A stretch of DNA of 64,000 nt from assembly GCF_018991925.1 (NCBI RefSeq), contig NW_024753828.1, forward strand, positions 244,859 through 308,858. Direction: 5' to 3'. This document shows, piece after piece, positions 35,401 through 48,009 of the stretch (position 1 is the stretch's first letter; each line of letters opens with the position of its first letter). The translations under genes were made by a program, and so were the position numbers. The DNA comes from Homarus americanus. Its lineage: Eukaryota > Arthropoda > Malacostraca > Decapoda > Nephropidae. The notes below the pieces were generated by a model. That model was not told the origin of the DNA. It worked only from the letters and a program-made list of their open reading frames with translations, and ran no database searches.

Positions 35401-38400
35401 CCATACTCAACCATAGCGTCTTTACAGCTATATCTTAACCATAGCGTCTACAGCCATACTCCAACCATAGCGTCTTACAACCATATTACCAACCATAGCG
35501 TCTTACAACTATACACAACCATAGCGTCTTTACATAACTATACACAACAATAGTGTCTTTACAACTATACCCAACCATAGCGTCTTACAGCCAAACCCAA
35601 CCATATGTCTTACAGCTTCATAAACGTATGGAACTATAGTTGTCTTTACAGCCATAGCAAGTACCCAACCATAAAGCGTCTTACAACCATACCCAACCAT
35701 AGTGTCTTACAGCCATACCCAACCATAGCGTCTTACAACCATATACCCAACCATAGCGTCTACAACCATACCCAACCATAGCGTCTTTTACAACCATACC
35801 CAACCATATAGCGCGTCTTGTACAGCCATGTCTTAACCATAGCAAGCGTCTTTACAGCTATACCCAACCATAGTTACCCACAACCATACACAACCATAGT
35901 TGCCTTACAACTATACACAACCATTAGCGTCTTTTACAACTATAATAACCATAGCGTCTTACAACTATACACAACCATAGTGATCTTACAATCCTATATT
36001 CAACTATATGTCTTACAGCTATACACAACCATATGTCTTACAACCATACCCAACCATAGCGTCTTACAGCCATATACCTAACCATAGCGTCTTTTACAGC
36101 CATACCCAACCATAGCGTCTTACAGCCATACACAACCATAGCGTCTTACAACCATACCTTAACCATAGCGCCCTACAGCCATACCCAACCATAGCGTCTT
36201 ACAACCATATACCCAACCATAGCGTCTACAGCCATACCCAACCATAGCGTCTTACAACCATACCCAACCATAGCGTCTTTACAGCCATACACAACCATAG
36301 CGTCTTACAACCATACCAACCATAGCGTCTTACAGCCATACACAAATCATAGCGTCTTACAGCTATACACAACCATAGCGTCTTACAGCCATACACAACC
36401 ATAGCGTCTTACAGCCATACCCAACCATAGCGTCTTACAGCCATACCCAACCATAGCGTCTTACAGCCATTACCAAATCCATAGCGTCTTACAACCATAT
36501 CTAACCATAGCGTCTACAGCCATATTCCTGCAACTATATAGCGTCTTTACAACCATACCAACCATAGCGTCTCTTTACAGCCATACCCAACCATAGTGTC
36601 TTTTTACAACTATTAATAAATCATAGCGTTCTACAGCCATATCCATAGCGTCTTACAACTATACCTTTAACCATAGCGTCTTACAGCCAACACAACCATA
36701 GTTGCTCCATAGCCATATACACAACCATAGCGTCTTACAGCCATGGCTCCAACCATAGCGTCTTACAGCCATACCCAACCATAGCGTCTAACTATACCCA
36801 ACCATAGCGTCTACAGCCATACCCAACCATAGCGTCTTACAGCCATACCCCAACCATAGTTCCATGCCATATCTAACCATAGCGTCTTACAGCCATACCA
36901 ACCATAGCGTCTTATGCAAACCATACCCAACTATAGCGTCTTTACAACTATGCTACCCACCAACCATAGCGTCTTACAGCCATACCCAACCATAGCGTCT
37001 TACAACTATACCCAACCATAGCGTCGCTAACTATACCCAACCATAAGGTCTTTTACAGCCATACCCAACCATAGCGTTCCACAGCCATACACAACCATAG
37101 TGTCTACAGCCATATTACTACCATAAAGGTATTACAGCCATACCTAACCATAGCGTCTTACAGCCATACCCAACCATAGCTAGTCTTACAACCATGTACC
37201 CAACCATAGCGTCTTACAAATCCATACCCAACCATATGTCTTACAGCCATACACAAACCATAGCGTCTTACAACTTATACCCAACCATATAGCTGTCTTA
37301 CAAATCGATACCCAACCATAGCGTCTTACAGTCATAATACTACAACCATAAAGGTTCCATAACCATACCTTAACCATAGCGTCTTACAGCCATACACAAC
37401 CATAGCGTCTTACAACCATATACACAACCATAGCGTCTTACAACCATGGCCTAACCATATGTCTTTTACAACTATACCCAACCATAGTCTTACAACCATA
37501 CCCAACCATAGCGTCTTTTACAGTCATACTCCAACCATAAGGTCTACAACTATACCCAACCATAGCGTCTTACAAATCCATACACAACCATATAGCGTCT
37601 TACAAAACCATACCCAAACTATATGTCTTACAACCATACAGCACAACCATAGCCTCTACAACCATACCAACCATATGTCTTTACAACCATATACTCCAAC
37701 TATAAGGTCTTACAACTATACCTGCCAACTATAGCGTCTTTACAACCATACTCCAACCATAGCGTCTTACAGTCATACTCCTAACCATAGCGTCTTACAA
37801 CCATACTCCAACCATAGCGTCTTACAACCATACACAACCATAGTTTTACAACCATACCCAACCATAAAGGTTCTACAACCATACCCAACCATATGTCTTT
37901 ACAGTCATACTCCAACCATAGCGGTCTTACAGCCATACCCAACCATAGCGTCTTACAGTCATACACAACCATAGCGTTCTTTACAACCATACCCAAACCA
38001 TAGCGTCTTACAACCATACCCAACCATAGTTGCCTTTACAACCATAAAATCTTCAACCATATAAGGTTCTAGTCATATTACCAACCATAGCGTCTTACAA
38101 CCATACACAACCATATGTCTACAACCATACCCAACCATAGTTGGTCTTTACATAGTCATACACAACCATAGCGTCTTTACAAACTATACACAACCAGCGT
38201 TCCTACAACCATACCCAACCATAGTTGTCTTACAACCATACCCAACCATAGCGTCTCATAGTCAAAATGTATTAATAACCATAGCGTCTTACAGTCATAT
38301 CTAACCATAGCGTCTTTACAGCCATACACAAACTCATATGTCTTACAGTCATACACACAACCATAGCGTCTTACAGCCATACACAACCATAGCGGCCCTT

Positions 38401-41400
38401 TACAGTCATACACAACCATAGTTCCACAGTCATAGTACACAACCATAGCGTCTTACAGCCATACACAACCATAGCGTCTTACAGCCATATTGTATCAACC
38501 ATAGCGTCTTTTACAGTCATACACAACCATAGCGTCTTACAGCCATACACAACCATAGTTGTCTTACAGTCATACTAAACTATAGTTCCATAAATTATAC
38601 CTAAATCCATAGCGTCTTACAACCATACACAACCATAGCGTCTTACAGCCATACACAACCATAGCGCTCCATGTGCCATACATTTCAACCATAGCGTCTT
38701 TACAGCCGTATACCCAACCATAGCGTCTTTACAGCCATACACAACCATAGCGTCTTACAGCCATACCCAACCATAGCGTCTTACAACCATACCCAACCAT
38801 AGCGTCTTTACAACTAATCCCAACCATAAGGTTCTTACAACTATACACAACTATATAAAGTGTCTACAACCATACCTTAACCATATGTCTTACGCTAACC
38901 ATATCTTTAACCATAAGGCTCCTACAGCCATGTATAACACAACCATATAGTCTTACAGCCATACACAACCATATGTCTTACAGCCATACACAACCTGCAG
39001 CGCCTCCATGTTTCGCTACCTAACCATAGCGTCTTACAGCCATGCTACTCCAAACCATAGCGTCTTATTGCGCCATACACAACCATATAGCGGCCTTACA
39101 GCCATACATCAACCATAGTTGTCTTGCTACAGCTCTTACACAACCATATGTCTTATGCTTTCATACCTAACCATAGCGTCTTTTATACAGCCATATTATC
39201 AACCATAGCGTTCTTACAACTATATTACCAACCATATAGCGTCTTACAGCCATACTCCAACCATAGCGTCTTACAACCACCATACCCAACCATAGCGTCT
39301 TACAACTATAAGTACATCACAACCATAGCGTCTACAGCCATACACAACCATAGCGTCTTACAGCCATACACAACTCATGTAGCGTCTACAGCCATACCCA
39401 ACCATAGTGTCTTACAGTCATACACAACCATAGCTCCACAACCATACCCAACCATAGCGTCTTACAACCATAGAGCAACCATAGCGTCTTGCCAGCCATA
39501 ATAAACCATATCGTCTTTACAGCCATACCCGCAAACCATAGTTGTCTTACAACTATACCCAACCATAGCGTCTTACAGCCACATACACACAACCATAGTC
39601 TTACAGCCATACACAACCATAGCGTCTTTACAGCCATAATTCAACCATAGCTGCCCACAGCCATACCCAACCAAAGGTCTTACAACTATACCCAACCATA
39701 GTCTTACAGCCATACACAACCATAAAGGTCTTTACAACTATACACAACCATAGCGTCTTACAACCATACCCAACCATAGCGTCTTACAACTATACACACA
39801 AATCATAAAGGTCTTTATTGTTTGCTACACAACCATAGCTAGTCTTATTGGTGCTTCATACACAACCATAGCGCCTTACAACTATACACACAACCATAGC
39901 GTCTTACAACTATAGGCAAGCACAACCATATGTCTACAGCCATACACAACCATAAAGGTCTTTACAACTATATACAACCATAGCGTCTTTACAACTATAC
40001 AACCATAGCGTCTTACAGCCATACACAACCATAGCGTCTTTACAATCATACACACAACCATATGTCTACAACTATAATTTTAACCATATAAGGTCTTACA
40101 ACTATACCTTAAACTATGTAGCGCTCTACAACTATACCTTAACCATAGTTGTCTACAACTATACACAACTATAGCGTTTGGCTAACTATATATCAAATCA
40201 GAGTTGCAAACCATATAGCGCCTACAATCCATACAGACAAACCATATAGCTCTTTTACAACTATATTACGCCAACCATAGTTGCCTTACAGCCATATTAA
40301 CACACAACCATAGTTGTCTTTACAACTATACACACAACCATATGTCTTATTAACCATATTACCAACCATAGCGTCTTACAGCCATATTACCAACCATAGC
40401 GTCTACAACTATACACAACCATAAAGGCTCCATAACTATATACACAACCATAGCGTCTTACAGCCATACCTTTCAACCATATGTCTACAACTATATTAAT
40501 AAACTTATAGTTGCTCCACAGCCATATTATCACAACCATAGCGTCTTACAACTATACTCCAACCATAGCGTCTTACAGCCATACACACAACCATAAGGTC
40601 TTACAATCCATACACAACCATAGCGTCTTACAACTATACACAACCATATAGCGTCTTACAGCCATACACAACCATAGCGTCTTATAGCCATACCCAACCA
40701 TAGCGTCTACAACCATACACACAACCATAGCGTCTTTACAACTATGGGCCCAACCATAGCGCGTCTTACAGTCATACACAACCATAGCGTCTTACAACCA
40801 TACCCAACCATAAAGTGCCCTACAACTATACCCAACCATAGCTGCCTACAACTATACCCAACCATAGCTAGTCTCTTTACAGCCATACACAACCATAGTC
40901 TTACAACTATAAGTACACAACCATGAAGGTTCAACTATACCCAACCATAGCGTCTTTTACAACCATACCCAACCATAGTCTTACAGCCATAGTTACTGCA
41001 AACTTTCATAGCGTCTACAGCCATACACAACCATAGCGTCTTACAACTATACACAACCATGTTCATGTAAAATTACAAATCTTTAACCATAGCGTCTTAC
41101 AGCCATATACCAACCATAGCGTCTTACAACCATACACAACCATACCTTACAGCCATACCTCAACCATAGTCTTACAGCCATATTACTAACCATAGCGTCT
41201 TACAACTATATTACCAACCATAGCGTCTTACGTAAACTATACACAACCATAGTTAGTTCCTACAGCCATAAGTACACAACCATAGCGTCTTACAACCATA
41301 CACAACCATAGCGTCTCTTACAAACTATACCCAACCATAGCGTCTTACAACCATATACTCCAACCATAGCACAGCTTATACCCAACCATAGCGTCTTACA

Positions 41401-44400
41401 ACTATACTCCAACCATAGTTGTCCTACAACTATACCCAACCTCATAGCGTCTTACAACCATACTCCAACCATATGCCCTTTTACAGCCATACACACACAA
41501 CCATAGCGTCTTTTACAGCCATACCTAAACCTATAAGTCTCTACAACCATACCCAACCATAGCGTCTTTCAGTACAACTATAATACGTAAACCATAGCGT
41601 CTTCTACAACTATACACAACCATAGCGTCTTATGTAACTATGCGGGCTCCAACCATAGCGTCTTACAGCCATACTCCAACCATAAGAAGGCTCCACAACT
41701 ATACCTTAACCATAGCGTCTACAGCCATACCCAACCATAGTGTCTTACAACTGGCGCACAACCATAGCGTCTACAGCCATATTAATATCAACCATAGCGT
41801 CTTACAGCCATAAGCGCTACCTTAACCATTATAGCGTCTTACAACCATACTCCAACCATAGCGTCTACAGCCATACTCCAACCATAGCTGCTCCACAGCC
41901 ATGTATACCAAACCATAGCGTCTACAGCCATATTACCAACCATATGTCTGCAGCCATACCCAACCATAGCGTCTTACAACCATACCCAACCACATAGTCT
42001 ACAGCCATACTTAAATCCATATAGCGCTGTCTTTACAATCCACACAACCATAGTCTTTACAACCATATACCCAACCATAGCGTCTTTGCATAACTATAAT
42101 CTAACCATAGCGTCTTTTATTAACTATACTCCAACCATAGCTCTTACAACCATATACACAACCATATGTCTTACAACCATACCCAAAACTCATAGCGTCT
42201 TACAACTATACTCCAACCATAGTTGCTCCATAACCATACCCAACCATAAGGTCTTACAACCATACCCAACCATAGCGTCTACAACCATACCTTCAACCAT
42301 AGCGTCTTACAACTATATGTACTGCAACCATAGCGTCTTTACAGCCATACCCAACCATATAGTCTTACAACTATACCCAACCATATTTCACAACCATACC
42401 CAACCATAGCGTCTTTACAACCATACCCAACCATAGCGTCCTACAACCATATACCCAACCATAGCGTCTTACAACTATAAACGCTAACCATAGCGTCTTA
42501 CAACCATACCCAACCATAGCGTCTTACAACCATGCTACCCAACCATAAGGTTCCAAGCAACCATACCCAACCATAAGGTCTTACAACCATACCTAACCAT
42601 AGCGTCTTTACAACCATATCCAACCATAGCGTCTTACAGCCATACCCAACTATAGTTCAAGCAACCATACTTCCAACAACCATAGCGTCTTTTACAACTA
42701 TACACAACCATAGCGTCTTACAGCCATACCTAAAACGAAGCAGTCTTACAGCCATACCCAACCATAGCGTCTTACAACCATACCCAACCATAGCGTCTTA
42801 CAGCTATATACCTAACCATAGCGTCTACAGCCATACCTAACCATAGCGTCTTACAACTATACACAACCATAGCGTCTTACAACCATACTCCAAACTTTCA
42901 TAGTCTCTTGCCAACCATACCTAACCATAGTTGTCTTACAGCCATATCTTAACCATAGCGTCTTACAACCATATACCCAACCATAGTGCCTTACAGCCAT
43001 ATACCTTTAACCATAGCGTCTTACAACCATACCCAAACCATATAGCGTCTTACAGTCACTCTACCCAACCATAGCGTTTTACAGCCATACCTTCAACCAT
43101 AGCGTCTTACAGCCATACCTTTTCAACCATAGCGTCTTACAACCATACCTAACCATAGTGTCTTACAAGCAACCATACCCAACCATAGCCTCTACAACCA
43201 TAAGGCGCTACCCAACCATAGCGTCTTACAGCCATACCCAACTTCATAGCGTCTTACAACCATACCCAACCATAGCGTCTACAACCATACCCAACCATAG
43301 CGTCTAACAGCCATACTCCAACCATAGCGTCTTACAGCCATACCCAACCAGCGTCTTACACAGCCATACCCAACCATAGCGTCTACAGCTATAATTCAAC
43401 CATAGTCTTACAGCCATACCCAACCATAGCGTCTTACAGCCATACTCCAACCATATAGTCTACAACCATACCCAACCATAAAGGTTCCATAAACCATACT
43501 CCAACTATAGCGTCTTACAACCATACTCCAACCATATGTCTTACTAACTGTGTACCCAACCATAGCGTCTTTTACAGCCATACCCAACTTCATAGCGTCT
43601 TACAGCCATACCCAACCATAGCGTGTCTTACAACCATACTCCAACCATAAGGTCTTACAGCCATACCTAACCATAGCGTCTTACAGCCATACCTTAAACT
43701 TTCATATAATCTTACAACTATACACAACCATAGCGTCTTACAACCATACCCAACCATAGCGTCTTACAACCATACCCAACCATAGTGTCTACAGCCATAC
43801 CCAACCATAGCGTCTTACAACCATACCCAACCATAGCGTCTTACAGCCATACCCAAATCCATAGCGTCTTTTACAACCATACCTAACCATATGTCTTTTA
43901 CAGTCATCATACCTAACCATAGCGTTTTACAGCCATAAATGCCCAAACTATATGTCTACAGCCATACCCAACCATAGCGTCTACAGCCATACTCCAACTA
44001 TGTAGCGTCTACAACCATACCTAACCATAGTCTTACAACCATACTCAAACCATAGCGTTCTACAGCTTCATACCCAACCATATGTCTTACAACCATACCC
44101 AACTCATATCGTCTTTTACAACCATACCCAACCATAGCAATCTTTACAGTCATCATAATCTAACCATAGCGTTTACAGCCATACCCAACCATAGCGTCTT
44201 ACAGCCATACCTTAACCATAGCGTCTTACAGCTACAAAGCACCCAACCATAGCGTCTTACAACCATACCCAACCATAGCGTCTTTACAACCATGTATGCC
44301 CAACCATAGCGTCTTACAAACTATACCCAACCATAGCATCTACAGTCATCATACCTGTAACCATAAAGGTTTTACAGCCATACCCAACCATAGCTGCCTA

Positions 44401-46453
44401 CAACCATACCCAACCATAGCTCTTACAACCATACCTAACCATAGCGTCTTACAGCCATACCCAAACTTCCCATAGCGTCTTTACAACCATACCCAACCAT
44501 AGCGTCTTTTGCCAACCATAAGCACCCAACCATAGCGTCTTTACAACCATACCCAACCATAGTTGTCTTAGTACAGTCATCATACCCAACCATAGTTTTA
44601 CAGCCATACCCAACTATAAGGTCTTACAACCATACCCAACCATAGCGTCTACAACCATACCCAACCATAGCGTCTTAAGCAGCCATACCCAACCATAGCG
44701 TCTTACAGCCATACCCAACCATAAAGGTCTTTACAGCCATAAGTACACAACCATAGCTGCCTTACAACCATACCTAACTTATTAAAGGTCTTTTACAGCC
44801 ATACTCCAACCATTATATAAGGTCTTTAAGCAGCCATATCTAACCATAGCGTCTTACAACCATACCCAACCATAAAGGTTCCTTTCAAGCAAACTATATA
44901 CCCAACCATAGTTGTTTACAAACTATACCCAACCATAGCATCTCTTACAGCCATACACAACCATAAAGGTCTTACAGCCATATACCCAACCATAGCGTCT
45001 ACAACTATACCTGTTCATAGCGTCTTACAACCATACCCAACCATAGCGTCTTACAACCATACCCAACCATATGTCCTACAGCCATAAAGGGCCCAACCAT
45101 AGCGTCTACAACTATATTCCAACCATAGCGTCTCTTACAGCCATACCTAACCATAGCGTTCATAACTATATATTCAAACCATAGCGTCTTACAACCATAT
45201 CTTAACCATAGCGTCTTACAACTATACTCCAAATCCATAAGGTTCTTTACAACTATACCTTTTCGTAACCATAGCGTCTTACAGCCATACCCAACCATAG
45301 CGTCTTACAGCCATACCCAACCATAGTGGCTACAGCCATATCCAACCATAGCGTCTTATTAAAATTCAACCATAGCGTCTTTCCTACAACTATACCTAAC
45401 CATAGCGTCTACAACTATACCCAACCATAGCGTCTTCTTTACAGCCATAACTTTCAACCATAAAGGCCCACAGCCATACCCAACCATGTCTTTACAGCCA
45501 TACCCAACCATAGCGTCTTACAATATATAATCTTTCAACCATAGCGTCTTACAGCCATACCCAACCATAGCGTCTTACAGCCATACCCAACCATAGCGTC
45601 TTTTACAACCATACCCAACCCTCCTCTCCTCCTCATAGCGTCTACAAATCCTCATACCCAACTTCATAGCGGGTTCTACAACCATGGGTCTTTCAACCAT
45701 AATGTCTTACAACTATTACCCAACCATAGTGACTTTACAAACTTCATACCCAACCATAGCGTCTTACAACCATACCCAACCATAGCGTCTTTACAACCAT
45801 ACCCAACCATAGCGTCTTTACAACTATACCAAACCATAGCGTCTTACAACTATATACCCAAACCATAGCGTCTTTTACAACTATACCCAACCATAGCGTC
45901 TTACAACTATAATTCAACCATAGCGTCTTACAGCCATACCTAACCATAGCGTCTTACAGCTTGCTGTACCCGCCCAACCATAGCGTCTTTTACAGTAACT
46001 ATACCTTCAAACCATAGCGTCTTACAACTATACCCAACCATATGTCTTTACAACCATATACCCAACCATAAGGTCTTACAAAACTATACCCAAAACCATA
46101 GCGTCTTTACAACCATACCCAACCATAAAGGCTCTGCCAACCATAGCTCAAAACCATAGCGTCTTACAACTTGCGTGCCCAACCATAGCGTCTTTACAAC
46201 TATACCCAACCATAGCGTCTTACAACTATACTCCAACCATAGCGTCTACAGCCATACTCCAACCATAGCGTCTTACAGCCATACCCAACCATAGCGTCTA
46301 AGCAGCCATACCTGCAACTTCATATGTCTGCCAAACATACCCAACCATAGCGTCTACAGCCATAAGGCCCAACCATAGCGTCTCTTGCAACCATATACCC
46401 AAATCATATGTCTTTACAACCATATCTTAACCATAGCGTCTGCCAGCCATAGC
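32470..46453. repeat. Satellite array, 26-base unit, over 500 copies
   Basis: The unit is CCATACCCAACCATAGCGTC plus TTACAG or TTACAA. Clean 26-base spacing is seen near 32650-32760; elsewhere units vary by indels and by recurring alternatives at fixed places: ATAAAGGTC or ATATGTC or ATAGTTGTC for ATAGCGTC, CTATAC for CCATAC, and CACA, CTCCA or CTTA for CCCA. The array is cut by an N gap. Numerous open frames (CKTLWLGMVVRRYG, PYPTIASYNH) are repeat products. Confidence 0.97.
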
Positions 46454-46553
46454 NNNNNNNNNNNNNNNNNNNNNNNNNNNNNNNNNNNNNNNNNNNNNNN
46501 NNNNNNNNNNNNNNNNNNNNNNNNNNNNNNNNNNNNNNNNNNNNNNNNNNNNN
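46454..46553. other. Assembly gap (100 N)
   Basis: Exactly 100 N between the 26-base satellite and a GAATAA/GAA microsatellite. Confidence 0.99.
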
Positions 46554-46628
46554 GAATAAGAATAAGAATAAGAATAAGAATAAGAATAAGAATAAGAATA
46601 AGAATAAGAATAAGAATAAGAATAAGAA

Positions 46629-46659
<31 letters not shown>

Positions 46660-46806
46660 AAGAAGAAGAAGAAGAAGAAGAAGAAGAAGAAGAAGAAGAA
46701 GAAGAAGAAGAAGAAGAAGAAGAAGAAGAAGAAGAAGAAGAAGAAGAAGAAGAAGAAGAAGAAGAAGAAGAAGAAGAAGAAGAAGAAGAAGAAGAAGAAG
46801 AAGAAG
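46554..46806. repeat. (GAATAA)n followed by (GAA)n
   Basis: About 13 copies of GAATAA (46554-46631) then about 58 copies of GAA. It directly follows the gap, so the left end is unknown. A purine-rich AGGAGGA zone follows to 46975. Confidence 0.96.
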
Positions 46807-47066
46807 GTTGTTTGTGTTCGGGTAACTCTGAACTCGAATTAATGAGCAAGGGATGAGAAGAGGAAGACATAGAAGGAAGGGGGAGGAAGAGGAGGAAGAG
46901 GAGCAAAAAGACAGAAAAGGAGGAAGACAAACACAAAGGAGGAGGGGAAGACAGGATGAAAAAGAGCAAGGTATCATTTGAGCGTTTAATCAACAAGTGA
47001 AAAAAGCTGCGGTGCCTAATCTTCAGGTGTTCCTTTTGTCGAGTCGTTTCATTGTTCATAGGTTGC

Positions 47067-47131
47067 TATTATTATTATTATTATTATTATTATCATTATT
47101 ATTATTATCATTATTACTATTATTATTATTG
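47067..47131. repeat. (ATT)n trinucleotide repeat
   Basis: ATT repeats with a few ATC and ACT variants. Confidence 0.93.
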
Positions 47132-47318
47132 GTGGTGGTGAGAGAGACGTTTTGATGGTGGTATTCGCGTGTGTTGGGTCATGATGACAGAGTGGCGGCC
47201 ATAATGCTCTAGGATCAGCTGACTCAAGATGATGTGGCGAGTATGATGCATAAAGGGAGGGGCGGTGAAGGGAGGTGGTAAACGAAGAGAAGCCAGGTGT
47301 AAACAAAGAATGGGAACC

Positions 47319-47331
47319 ACACACACACACA

Positions 47332-47408
<77 letters not shown>
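47319..47408. repeat. (CA)n microsatellite at the 3' end of E2
   Basis: 90 bases of CA with one CATACA interruption, starting right where the E2 3' UTR ends; on the element strand it is a (TG)n tract and may have grown from the retrotransposon tail. Confidence 0.93.
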
Positions 47409-47411
<3 letters not shown>

Positions 47412-47619
47412 CCGCTTTTAATTAGTTTAACAAATTTATTGGCAAAGCTTGTAGTACAGTTTGCCTATTCTGAGTAATGCAGTCAGGTCTTGACACTGAG
47501 GGTGGTATCACTTCTCACTGCCACGCAGGACAGAGGTTCATACACAAAAAACATCATATTCATTAGCAGTATATATAGGTCAGTGGTTCTCATACATTGG
47601 AGTCATATTTTAATTGAAG

Positions 47620-48009
47620 ACTAATCAGTGTGGGCTAGCAAATTTGGGATAAACAGCAAGAATGTCCTAAAGCACCCCCGATTCAATGTAGTAATTACAA
47701 AGTTCAAGATACAATAAGTCAGGTGGCCTGAAGTCTTTGACAGTGTCACATTCAATAATATAGTGTTCAAGTGTATGCTTTAAAGGTTTATCACAAAGTT
47801 TACATGCTTAGTGTTCCGGTATGGGTACAGCGTTACTAACCTGCCAGATGTGTCTGTATCCTAGCCTAATTCTGGCCACGACTACATCACATTGTCTGGT
47901 TCTGTCCTTATGCTAGCCATACCGGTACCTCTTGTCACAAAATTTGTCATATTTACTAATGCTACAACTGCCAGGTCTCTCTGCATTTCTCACTTCTTCT
48001 AGATCAGAG
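47620..48009 (-). pseudogene. E2 ORF2 C-terminal cysteine-histidine segment, degenerate
   Basis: In broken frames the minus strand reads KACKLCDKPLKHTLEHYI and then IECDTVKDFRPPDLLYLEL and NYYIESGVL. The same pattern, CKVCGHTYGHTLEHYVLDC, ends ORF2 of the related element E1 at about 14.57 kb, so this is the last domain of the polyprotein. It probably binds nucleic acid, by analogy with the C-terminal CCHC segments of other LINEs. Confidence 0.7.

Noticed and set aside
33080..46000. Open frames such as CKTLWLGMVVRRYG repeats as a possible repeat protein
   Set aside because: The period of 26 is not divisible by three and frames break every few hundred bases.
32470..46453. CRISPR-like regular repeats
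   Set aside because: There are no distinct spacers; the 26-base units are contiguous, and the context is an animal genome.
46385..47059. Frames of poly-arginine, poly-leucine or poly-serine over the gap
   Set aside because: They consist of N and GAA/GAATAA microsatellite.
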